Below are positions 54,990 to 64,000 of a stretch of DNA of 64,000 bases, in pieces. The notes beneath the pieces were generated by a model. That model searched no databases and had not been told where the DNA came from. It saw only the letters and a program-made list of their open reading frames with translations. The first letter of the stretch is position 1. The number at the start of each line of letters is the position of its first letter. The position numbers and the translations under genes were made by a program. This DNA is from Lumbricus terrestris (taxonomy: Eukaryota > Annelida > Clitellata > Crassiclitellata > Lumbricidae): the NCBI GenBank assembly GCA_949752735.1, contig OX457044.1:18108185-18172184 (forward strand). Reading direction: 5' to 3'.

Positions 54990-57900
54990 CTTCAATGCCA
55001 ATTCTGATAGATTAGAAAAGTGGTGTTTAATATTAAAAGAAATAATAAATAAATAAATACCATATTGTAAGTGGAAGCTTATTTTTCATGTGAACTCTGT
55101 TGCAGAATCGGATTTTTTCGGACTTTTGGGTCGTATTAGCTGAGTTGCCAGTGAAACTATTTAATGCATTTATGAAGACGTTCTGTTTTATATTTGTTGC
55201 ATGTAGGCCATTCCACAAAATGGTTTTCATATTTATGGGTATGTTGCCTCAGAGTTGAGATTCTTTGAATACTGACTTCATTTGATTTAGAATGTCCTTG
55301 CTTAGTTTGTGGCAGTTTATATGTTTTATTAATTGTTTTGGGTCCATTGAACTTTGCATATCAAACTTGAATTTATTATTGTATCAATTGAATACTGTAG
55401 ATAAGAGCATAATGAAATATGCGAAATTCGTATTCTGCTATTATTAAGTAAAGTTAAATTCCGACGTTCTAGTAATTTATTGCAATGGTTTTCATGATTT
55501 GTTTTGGATGAGTTTTTGTATAAAGTCAGCATAATTCAAAACGCAACATATGTTTAGATCATTGATGCTAATGAGGCCTAAATAAATAGACTACGAAGGC
55601 CAAAGACAATTCCATTTACTCCATCCTATTTGCTAAGGCCGATTCCAGCTTCGTTAATTGCTGTCCATAGTATTCCATACCCTGCTCCCACCAGTCAAAG
55701 CCACCTTATACCATGTGCACCCACAGACCTATAACCACAATCCTTCCCGGCAGATGGCACGAAGGGGAACCCATCATTAGGATGATATATCGGATTGAGG
55801 ATACTATGTGTGATTTTAAAATATTTGACTCGTTTAATATCGTTTACTGTAGACAGCACCTTTGACTAGGTTGTCTTCGACAGGGCTGTGTAAAATTACG
55901 GTATTCAAAACAATTTGTTGAATATGCGTTTGAGCTTCTTGGTTTTTTCTTTGCCTCATTTCCACAAATGCTTGAAACCGTTCTACTAGAATAACTAGAT
56001 TGTGATTTTTGGGTCTTGTGCACCTCAAGATTTTTTCTCTTTAAATGGCACTATATCAATGTTCAATTACAAAGACATAATGCATGTGTATGATTATTAC
56101 ATATTGAAAATTATTTTTCGTAAAATTATCGTTCACAACTCAAAACTTAAAGATCTGACTTTTGTTACTGTCTTTTTTAGTAAAACTTTTCCATTGTATG
56201 ATACTCGGTCCGTTTTTGTGTTAACTTTTTACCTGCATAAATATCAGTCATTTTACTGTGATGAACATTTTATCAACTTCTGATGTGATGAATAAATCTT
56301 AATTAAACGTACGAAAGTGTTCAGTCTTTTTAATATTATCATACATTGATTGATACATTTGAACAATAAATTCAACCAACTTAATCTCGTAGAAACTGAC
56401 AACGTTTATGTTCACAAATGCAGTGTAATAGTTATATGAGTGACATATAATTTATAAAACTCTTTTCAAGCATATCGTAGCTTTAGGTCATGCATCCCCA
56501 GCTGTGTGAAAGATTTCTTAGGAAAAATCAATAAACCAATCAATCACATAAATTTATATAGTGTCCCTTAAAGATCTCCACTCGGAGACACTAGAGCAAC
56601 AAAACAACAAGCCAACAGATGTTTAATACTGAAATCGTATTACTGAATAAGTCTTTTCGAATAATTTTATCACCAAGTGCATGCGACATTTGTATGTCTG
56701 TCTGTATATACAGGCTGCCAGTAATTAAGTGCTTCTGAATCGTTGCTACGGTTTTTTTAATCGATTGCTTACGAACCTATGGCACTTAAATCTCTACATA
56801 TTATTATTATAATTAAAATTGCAGAATACCAAATGATACATGGCAATGTAAATGAAGTCTCCAAAACGTCTCAACACCACATGAAAATGCGTTGTAGAGT
56901 CTGCCTTAAATACTGGCTTTATATAAAGTCATGCCCACAATAGCCAGGCTGTTTGGTTGGTTACTGTGTCAAGTCAGAATCTGGGTGAGGTCAAGCCAAG
57001 GAGACTGTGGCCATGGATGGTGCAGATGTGGAACCAGGATGGCTAGACAAGTTTTATGTCCAGACTTGAAAATGGAAAGCTGCAGACCTAAGAGAGCAAT
57101 GGCAGTGCCAGATTGCTAGGTGAGAGAGGACAATGAGCAAACCAGGCGAAATCTTTCCGGAGTTTCTTTCAAGAGCTGATGCAGAGTAGATTACGTAGCA
57201 GCATCAGAATTTGAGATGAGGACATTGAAGGCTCAGAAAGAGACAAGTATGATGAAGAATGAGTAGAAATAGGTTGCAAAGGAGGTTTGAAGGGCAGTTT
57301 AGTCATGTTAGATATACCAGTACATTTCTGAGTGGACACTCTGGACAGGCTGTGCTGACAGACTGTTCCAGCCGCTTAATCTTTGTGCTAACATCATCTC
57401 TTGACCCTCAACTAATTTGATGCAGTGCCTAGTGTTTAAGTAGCACTTAACAAAATTTACAATTACTAAAACTGAATTGTTCGCAGGGTAAAAGCTTGTA
57501 ATCTGTATTTAGAAGTTTTTAGCCAACATCTTGAATGTCATGAACATGTAAGCTTCCTTCTATGCAGCATGTAGTTATCCATAAGTGCTGGGGTTCTGCC
57601 AAAGTAGACATGTGCAATTGTGCATGCACACACACAAATGTGCACACACATCTGTCCATCTACTTTCGACAAAAAAAACCTTTCACAAGGGCCACATACA
57701 CCAAATGCATGCCAATTTTTCATGAATGGGAATTTAAACTGATTCACAATTCCGCAAAAAGGATCTATAAGACGTGTTCTGATTTGAGAATACTGCAAAT
57801 ATAATTATTCCAACATCCTGCAGACACAGTTGAGACTGGTCACAATGCTCACAAAAACAAAAAAGTAATTGTTTAACACCATTCAGTTTAACGATCATCA

Positions 57901-58180
57901 ATTTTCTGTCCTTTTCAAAAGGTAGATATTACATGATGAGGCTTAAAGAAAACGGTTCAATATCTGCATTTAAATTTCAAAAATTAAAATATCTAAGACA
58001 GCATTCAGACATGAACCACTCATGCAGTTAGTATGGAAAGTTACAGAGAATGCAAAATCTGTACAAAGTGAACCCACATAACTGTGCATACAGATTTTCA
58101 TTCAACTTTTCCTTTCTTTCAGTCATTGCCACTTACATTACACTGGAAATGCATGATTAGTCAAAAAGTGGACCGACAAC
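54990..58180. other. Intergenic, no supported gene
   Basis: Between the BRICHOS gene and the minus-strand zinc-finger gene. Contains an AATAAATAAATAAA stretch (55041-55057, possible poly(A) region), a reverse family-A LINE tail at about 56540-56600, and CA-rich sequence near 57625-57655. The small frames have no motifs. Confidence 0.4.
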
Positions 58181-59763
58181 TTAGCCGTTTACGACATACT
58201 GCATTTCTTGAAAGTGCATTCGGATAGCTTCAATGCTCGTATATCCATGTCCATGGCAATTGCAGACGTATGGTGTCTCCTTCCCATGCATGCCAAGATG
58301 CTTCTTCAGATGCGGTCCAGTGCTGAAGTGCTTCCCACATTCGCTGCACGTATAGGGTCTTTCTCCAGTGTGCGTACGCATGTGAAGCACCAGATGATCA
58401 AGCCGTGAAAACTGTTTCCCACATCGACTACAGATGCAAGGCTTTTCGCCGGAGTGAGTCGTCATGTGCCGTTTCAGACCCTCTGCTCGCGTGAATTCCC
58501 TGTCGCAGTCTCTGCATTTAAATGACGGCCTGCTCACAGTTAAATGACTTCTGACGTGGCGGCTTAAGAGATTGGAGGTTTCGAAAAGCATTCCGCAATG
58601 TTCGCAGCAGAACTGATTTGATATTTCACCATTTTGCTGTGCGTAATTTCCGTTCAGATTGTTCTCCGCTGCAAATATAAAAATTGGCATTTTTTGTGTA
58701 AAATAACTTCTGAACAATTGAAGTAACTAAAAAACGCTTCTGAACATTACGTTGAATAAGCAGAAAGCAAATGGCAGGTTTGAACCTTTAAGTTACATTC
58801 TCAACTAAAGACTTGCTTCTTTCACATTGCTAATCTCCCGTAAATTGTCATGTGTTATACGTGTTCCAGTCTCAAAACAGATGGACCAGCAGTCGCTGCG
58901 CTCTGCGGCCAATGGAGATATGCAGGTGCCATGCTGTTGCACTCCAACTCGAGCCCTTCATGCCTTCCTAGGAACACCTCGTACATATTGCTGCTTTTGA
59001 CTAAGTGCAGCACTATACATCTGTTAACTGCCCTAAAGCGCACTTATATAGATCCGCTAAATCTGTGCTGTCCAACATCTGTGACACCACCAAAGACTTT
59101 ATTCTTCATCTTGAAGCCGAATACTGAACCAATAAGCTCAAAAGCAACGATTAAAATATATTGAAAATTATAAACTCTATTAAAATTTACTATGGAATTA
59201 TCATAATGAATGCACTGTGGAAACTGGATTTTTGTGTTCCCATTGTAAAATAATAAACTTATTTATGAAGTAAAGGCTGTGGCTTTTTTATTTTCACAAA
59301 ATCTGCAAAAATTTCACTTTCGCCTAGGCGAGCCACTTAGATGAGTTCGCGGGCGACATGCGGCTCGCAGGTTGGACAGCACTGCATTGGATGGTCAAAG
59401 ACTCAGCACTTTTGCATGTTCCATAAAATGCACTTTATTAATTGTCTGTACACAATGATACAATAACAGCAGAATAATTGTAAAATAAATAAAAAATGCA
59501 ATTGCAATTATATTCTGTGTTAAGTCTAAACATGTGTTTCAAAGGTCTTACTTACATGAAGCTAAGGTGGTTTTGTTGACAAAGTCTTGCAAAGTTTCTG
59601 CTTTGACCGCGCTTGCTGGCTTTTTGACAATAACCAATTGAACTTCGTCATCATTCTGCCAAGCATCTGAAAGTTCCTGTAGCATGACGAGGCGCTTCAG
59701 GAATCGTTTTGTTAGACAGCAAGACGTCAACTTCAGCAGTCGATCGCAGATTATCTTTGACAT
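58181..59763 (-). CDS. C2H2 zinc-finger protein, at least two exons
   Basis: Exons 59556-59763 and 58181-58668 join in phase (donor TTCAT|GTAAGTAAG, acceptor TTTTTATATTTGCAG) to 231 codons from the ATG at 59763. The N-terminal 69 residues are helical-looking (RLLKL, KRFLKRLVMLQELSDAW, VQLVIVKKP) and not recognised. The C-terminal exon has four good C-x2-C-x12-H-x3-H fingers, with TTHSGEKP and RTHTGERP linkers between them, and a fifth degenerate finger (YVCNCHGHGY) lacking the second Cys spacing. Such arrays bind DNA in the nucleus; the target is unknown. A good acceptor (TTTATCAG) at 59790 keeps the frame open upstream of the ATG, so further 5' exons are possible. Confidence 0.75.
59063..59394. 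mobile_element. hAT-like MITE in the zinc-finger gene intron
   Basis: Left CTGTGCTGTCCAACATCTG and right GCTCGCAGGTTGGACAGCACTG are inverted repeats of CAGTGCTGTCCAAC. The interior has TTTCACTTTCGCCTAGGCGAGCC. The flanks CGCTAAAT and CATTGGAT do not match, so the target duplication is lost or the boundary is off. Confidence 0.65.
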
Positions 59764-59834
59764 ACCTTCTTTTTCAGAGAGAGAAAATTCTGATAAAGTA
59801 AAATTATATATACCATATATATATATTGTATTGT

Positions 59835-59930
59835 ATATTGCATTTTATATGATCATTCATAACGCGCTTCTCTCAGCAAAAGCCTTTCAGAAGTGCTTCC
59901 AGTTCGATCAGCCCAGAAAAAAGGCAGTTA
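59835..59930 (-). mobile_element. LINE tail family C
   Basis: ATTCATAACGCGCTTCTCTCA, GCAAAAGCCTTTCAGAAGTGC is the same hairpin tail as at 25861 and 43455, followed by CCAGTTCGATCAGCCC. Upstream of the zinc-finger gene. Confidence 0.6.
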
Positions 59931-60564
59931 TATACATGCACACAATTAAATGAAATTATATAGATATCATTGTGCATGGAGATAAAAGCTGCATATTTTA
60001 CCAGTGGTGTCTACAATTAAGAGGAAGAAGAGTGATCTCTCGTGGTCACCAGAAGTGAGGGTTTAATCTTCAGGACAAAAACTGGGAGGGATTGTTGGTT
60101 TTCAATAATAGAATGGCCTGCAATATGAAAATTCCCATCGTCACAGTGACGACATCAGCCAGAGTGTTTGTTCTCCTATTCCAGATGGAAAGGGGTCAAA
60201 TATTTTACTCCTATCAGCTGAGTCTCGACTTCTTGTCTTGTTATTAATTTTGCTCCATGCAGCAATGCACTTCTGCGATCAGTAAAAAACCGGGAAAGCT
60301 TCGGGTTCTTGTGAAGGCAACGTGTAGGGTGAGGTACTATCGAAATTAACAAGCCTGTCAGCCATAAGTTGTCGTTAAACACCGGAAATTATCAACTAGG
60401 CTACCTACAACTCGTACATAACCTAAGAATGCACCAACGAATATTCCTTCTCTTAGCGGCGTAATTGCAGTATCGGGGACCGTAAATGAGCTGGACTGCA
60501 GTATCTGGGACCGTGAATGTATGCTACAGCTTTCGCCGCTACTGTATTTCTATTAATCATGCAC

Positions 60565-60650
60565 TGACTCAATCAATCAATCATAATTTATATATCGCCC
60601 CTTCAAGGATTTCTACTCATAGGCGCTCCCGGCCGAGATTAAGCGAAAAA
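60565..60650 (-). mobile_element. LINE tail family A, reverse copy
   Basis: AATCAATCAATCATAATTTAT, ATATCGCCCCTTCAAGGATTT, CTACTCATAGGCGCTCCCGGCC. The leading AATCAATCAATC is the reversed TGATTGATTGATT tail repeat. The sequence from 60660 to 61452 holds nothing I can support. Confidence 0.65.
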
Positions 60651-61452
60651 ACAGTGTCTATACTCAAAAGAGTAAAAAAAGAACTGTTCAAATAATGCAT
60701 TGATCCATAATTAATGTTGTTATAACCTATTAAATTTGAATAAAATTCTCCCATTTTAAAATCGTTCAAGAGATATAAACGCGCCGGAATCAAGGCAAGT
60801 TAATAATATGACTTCGGTTATTAGTTTCACCAAACAATGTTTGCGGGCAAACACAATAAACAATATTATAGCGCTATACGAAATAGCTATGATGAAAACC
60901 ACCATTCACTTGTAAAGTATGGCAATGCGCTTATATTTATCTTAATATCTCGTCTGCATTTATACCATCGGTCACCATTCTGTTCTTTGGCGATTTATTG
61001 GTATTAGAATGTCTGAACACTTTTTATCATGCAAAATGAGTCTGTCAGCTGTGTCGATCAGAAGCGGCGTTTTTAAATACACGAGACACTTTTTGGCAGG
61101 AATTGCAAAAAACCTCCCATTTCAAGTGCAGGTTTGGTTAATGGAGATCACTAATAATATTAAGTGTAAGTCGCGTCTGTGTCGTATTGAGTGATTGATT
61201 GATTGACTCCCGAGTTTGAATGATAACGTAACGGTTTGCTATTTATACCGTAGTCTCACTAGGCTAGGCTATAAGGTCTTTGTTAATACTGTGGCATGAC
61301 TTCTGCTATTGTTGTATTCAGCTTTTAGTTTTTAACATTAGTCATTGTGCTTATTGAAATTTTCATTGTGACGACATTCTCCTTGTTCGACAAACGCTAT
61401 TATTACGTCACGTCACAAAATAATTTAATGGCTTGTAGATAATAATACTGGA

Positions 61453-61684
61453 CAGCGGCGCCCGCAGGATTATTTTCTTGTACGCACAGAAATTTTCGAT
61501 GGAGGGGAAACAGGGAAAAAATTTGCGTCAAAGTCGCCGAAAAAACTGATGACCTTTTTTTAGTCATCAGCCAAAATTTACCCCAAAAACATACCTTTTC
61601 CATCCGCCGAAAAAACTGATGACCTTTTTTTAGTCATCGCGCTGTACGCACTTGCGTACGTGCGTACGCCTGCGGGCGCCGCTG
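61453..61684. mobile_element. hAT-like MITE, CAGCGGCGCCCGCAGG ends, exact 8-bp TSD
   Basis: Left CAGCGGCGCCCGCAGG, right CCTGCGGGCGCCGCTG, a perfect 16-bp inverted repeat. ATACTGGA flanks both sides (61445-61452, 61685-61692). The interior has two direct copies of CCGAAAAAACTGATGACC followed by TTTTTTTAGTCATC, the reverse complement of the motif in 36694 and 62774. GTACGCAC/GTGCGTAC subterminal repeats. Young insertion. Confidence 0.92.
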
Positions 61685-61692
61685 ATACTGGA

Positions 61693-62473
61693 TAGAGCTG
61701 GACATTACCACGTTAGGTAAGTACTATGTAGGCTTTTTCGTATTGTGACTTCTGTTTGTTATACAATTTTAATGCACCACTTTTTTATAGTAGGCCCTAT
61801 ATTGGAAAGTTGCTGCTACTCCAGTGACTTTAGTTAAGAGCTTTGTAGGCCTAATGTTGATTTCGTATTGTGACATCATCTTGGTCTGCAACACTGATTG
61901 TAGAGTCACTAGCTATTAATGACGGATGTTGTTAGAACAGCGGCTATTAATTTTTGGTAATGTTGCATCTCCTTGCTCTAATGCTCTACAAATAAGACTT
62001 ACTTCTGTTACGTCATTAGCTATGTTCATGAACATGTAGCTGTCAGGAAACCTTTGTTACATGGAGTTCTTAATTCATTTTGACCACCTAAAAGACCCGT
62101 TCTATCCAGGGTCGATTCTAAGGTACCAGGGCCAGACAAGGACTGTGGACTGTATGCTGCCCACCTATGTTATACAGCATCAGCTTACAGCAAGAGAGGT
62201 GAAAATAAACTGCAAAACTTGCCGTTGGCCAAATTTATTTTTAAAAATCTGATTAGTCAGGCAACTGCCTTAACGCAACCAGTGTACTAAGAGCGACTTT
62301 GAAACCAATGCAACTTGTCGCTTAAGTGTCGTCATTTAAATTTAGACCAGTATAAAAGTGTTCATGTCAACAAGCTGTTTAGTTACTTCCAAACAATTAC
62401 TTTATAAGATTACTATTTTAAGAACTTTTATGATGCCAACAAAATGTTAAAGATAACAGTTGATTTTGTAGTC
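61693..62473. other. No supported gene
   Basis: AT-rich with a weak 63-codon frame (62061-62252) lacking motifs. GTAGGCCTAATG/ATTTCGTATTGTGAC appears twice in imperfect form (61730-61760 and 61848-61880). Confidence 0.35.
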
Positions 62474-62773
62474 ATTTGAGACAGATGACAGACACCTGGG
62501 GCTTGTGATAGGCATTTGAGACAGATGATGACATCTGGGGCTCATTATAGGCATTTGGAACAGATGACAGACATAACTATGGGGCTCATTATAGGCATTT
62601 GAGACAGATGACATCTGGGGCTCATGACAGGCATTTGAGACAGATGACATCTGGGGCTCATGACAGGCATTTGAGACAGATGACATCTGGGGCTCATGAC
62701 AGGCATTTGAGACAGATGACAGACACCTGAGGCTCGTTACAGGCACTTCGGACAGATGACAGGCATTTGAGAC
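62474..62773 (+). repeat. 36-bp tandem repeat array
   Basis: Units of GGCATTTGAGACAGATGACA, TCTGGGGCTCATGACA; about eight copies, the 62590-62700 ones near-identical with a 36-bp period and outer ones variable in length. The antisense SSVSNACHEPQM repeats are artefacts of the 36-bp period. The array continues for one partial unit after the MITE at 63302-63320. Confidence 0.9.
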
Positions 62774-63301
62774 CAGGGGCGGATCCAGGGGGGGCCAATC
62801 CGGCCATGGCCCCATTTAAAAATTGCATGGGACATGGCCTCCCATTTGGTTTCAACAAGCCATTAAATAAATGGATCGCGAGAGAAAAGCAGGACATCAG
62901 GCCCCCCCATTAAAAAATCGCATGGGACGTTGTCCCCCGTTTGATTTACCATTACTCTCGACTATGATGACTGACGACTAAAAAAAAGGTCGACAACTAT
63001 TTTGGCGTTTTGGCGGTTGAAATGATATCTTAGTCCAGAAAATAGGACGAATGACCAACAAAAAAAGGTCGTCAACTATTTTGGCGGTTGAAATTATATC
63101 TTTTTCTGGAAAATTGGATGAATGACTAAAAAAAGGTCGTCAACTATTTTGGCGGGTGAAATATCTTTTTCTGGAAAATAGGACGAATGACTAAAAAAGT
63201 CATCAGTTTTTTTGGCGGCAAATAAGACAAAAATTTTCCCTGTCCCACCAACAAGACCAAAAATTTTGGCCCCCCTTCGAAAATTTCTGTATCCACCCTT
63301 G
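62774..63301. mobile_element. hAT-like MITE nested in the 36-bp array, exact 8-bp TSD
   Basis: Left CAGGGGCGGATCCAGGGGGG, right CCCCCC...TGTATCCACCCTTG. TTTGAGAC flanks both sides (62766-62773, 63302-63309). The interior holds two related ATTGCATGGGACATGGCC/ATCGCATGGGACGTTGTCC segments and three to four copies of GACTAAAAAAAGGTCGTCAA with TTTTGGCGG. No transposase; the paired minus-strand frames are repeat artefacts. Confidence 0.88.
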
Positions 63302-63309
63302 TTTGAGAC

Positions 63310-64000
63310 GGATGACACACTGGCATGCAAGGTAGAGTTACAGAAAAGTTTTTGTAAACACAATAATCTGTGACAGGGGTACACAGCATTGGACCACATC
63401 ACATAGAGAATGGAGCAACTCTTGGTTGTCCAACCAGGGCAAAGCCAAGCATTTTTTATTTAATTAATTATTATAACGTATCATTGTTTAGCCAGGCTCC
63501 AATTGCCCTTAGGACTCGCCTCATGCAGCAAGGTTCGTCTTATGATCAGCATCATTAAGCCAAAAATGTCAGCAACAGTGCTACAAGCGGCTGATAGTGC
63601 TTCCACACATTAAGATTAACTAAACATATCCAGAGAAGAGAAACCGCCGTATTATTCTAATACAATCGGACTGTATAACAAACGTATCTCCCAACAAACA
63701 ATATGTCAGTTTGTACATGCTTTCTACACGCACATAATAAATGTGTCTGTACAACTAAACATTGACATCAATGAACAGTACAAAAGCATTGACATCAGTG
63801 AGTGGCCTCCCTTGTAAATCTGCAAACATATACAGTGACGGCGCCAGCTATACAATTTTGACAGGTCATATCAGGGTCATACAAGTTATTCAGCAGGTCG
63901 AAGAAATTAAATCTGAAGTAAATATTAAAAATTCTTAAGAATTTTTGGCAGGTCAAAAAACATAAAATAGACCTGTAATGACCTATGATGGCCACTGAAC
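63310..64000. other. No supported gene
   Basis: AT-rich sequence without open frames of note or recognised repeats, apart from a short GACCTGTAATGACC/GGTCATATCAGGGTCAT-type element near 63860-63990. Confidence 0.35.

Noticed and set aside
62474..62773. CRISPR-like look of the regular repeats
   Set aside because: Units are contiguous 36-bp tandem repeats without unique spacers, in an animal genome.
62447..62815. Repetitive protein SSVSNACHEPQM
   Set aside because: The 36-bp tandem array is a multiple of three and stays open by chance; no start, splice or homology support.

Overview
The window looks like nuclear DNA from a non-vertebrate animal, probably a marine invertebrate. It is AT-rich, genes are split by phased GT-AG introns, and most of the sequence is interspersed repeats: CR1/L2-like and other LINE remnants, a CORE-type tRNA-derived SINE, many short hAT-like MITEs with 8-bp target duplications, a Helitron-like element, satellites and microsatellites. 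Species or phylum cannot be fixed from sequence alone. No bacterial operon, CRISPR array or classic RNA gene was seen.

Three genes are supported by splice sites that keep the reading frame. (1) Minus strand, 42132 to about 30944: eleven exons, 536 codons. It encodes a protein with two U1/matrin-like C2H2 fingers, the first assembled across an exon junction, and a long Gly/Ser/Gln/Phe low-complexity C-terminal half with a 7-residue tandem repeat. (2) Plus strand, 43126-54389: six exons, 300 codons. It encodes a type II membrane protein with a BRICHOS domain, closest in layout to ITM2/BRI2. The two genes diverge from a roughly 1-kb intergenic segment that may be a shared promoter. (3) Minus strand, 59763-58181: a small C2H2 zinc-finger protein with at least two exons.

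Layout. 1-12 kb: decayed repeats, a solo copy of a long TIR, exon-like cassettes copied in tandem or nearby (4.1-5.7 kb; 6.9/8.8 kb), and a tandem array of a DEAH-helicase exon (10.9-11.6 kb). 11.8-18 kb: diverged segmental copies around a hAT element, a six-copy 199-bp satellite and a LINE remnant. 18-30.8 kb: Helitron, MITEs, LINE ends, simple arrays and no convincing intact gene. 31-42 kb: the zinc-finger/low-complexity gene, with at least four MITEs and a 520-bp GTAT microsatellite in its introns. 43-54.4 kb: the BRICHOS gene, whose introns hold a LINE fragment, a 2.2-kb long-TIR element and a broken copy of a multi-copy animal ORF. 54.4-64 kb: a SINE, the small zinc-finger gene, and two more MITEs, one nested in a 36-bp tandem array.

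I found no new multi-gene system. The most unusual items are the tandem helicase exon array, the set of MITEs with exact 8-bp target duplications and a shared internal motif, the LINE/SINE shared 3' hairpin, and the low-complexity zinc-finger protein. All calls come from reading the sequence; no database search was run.
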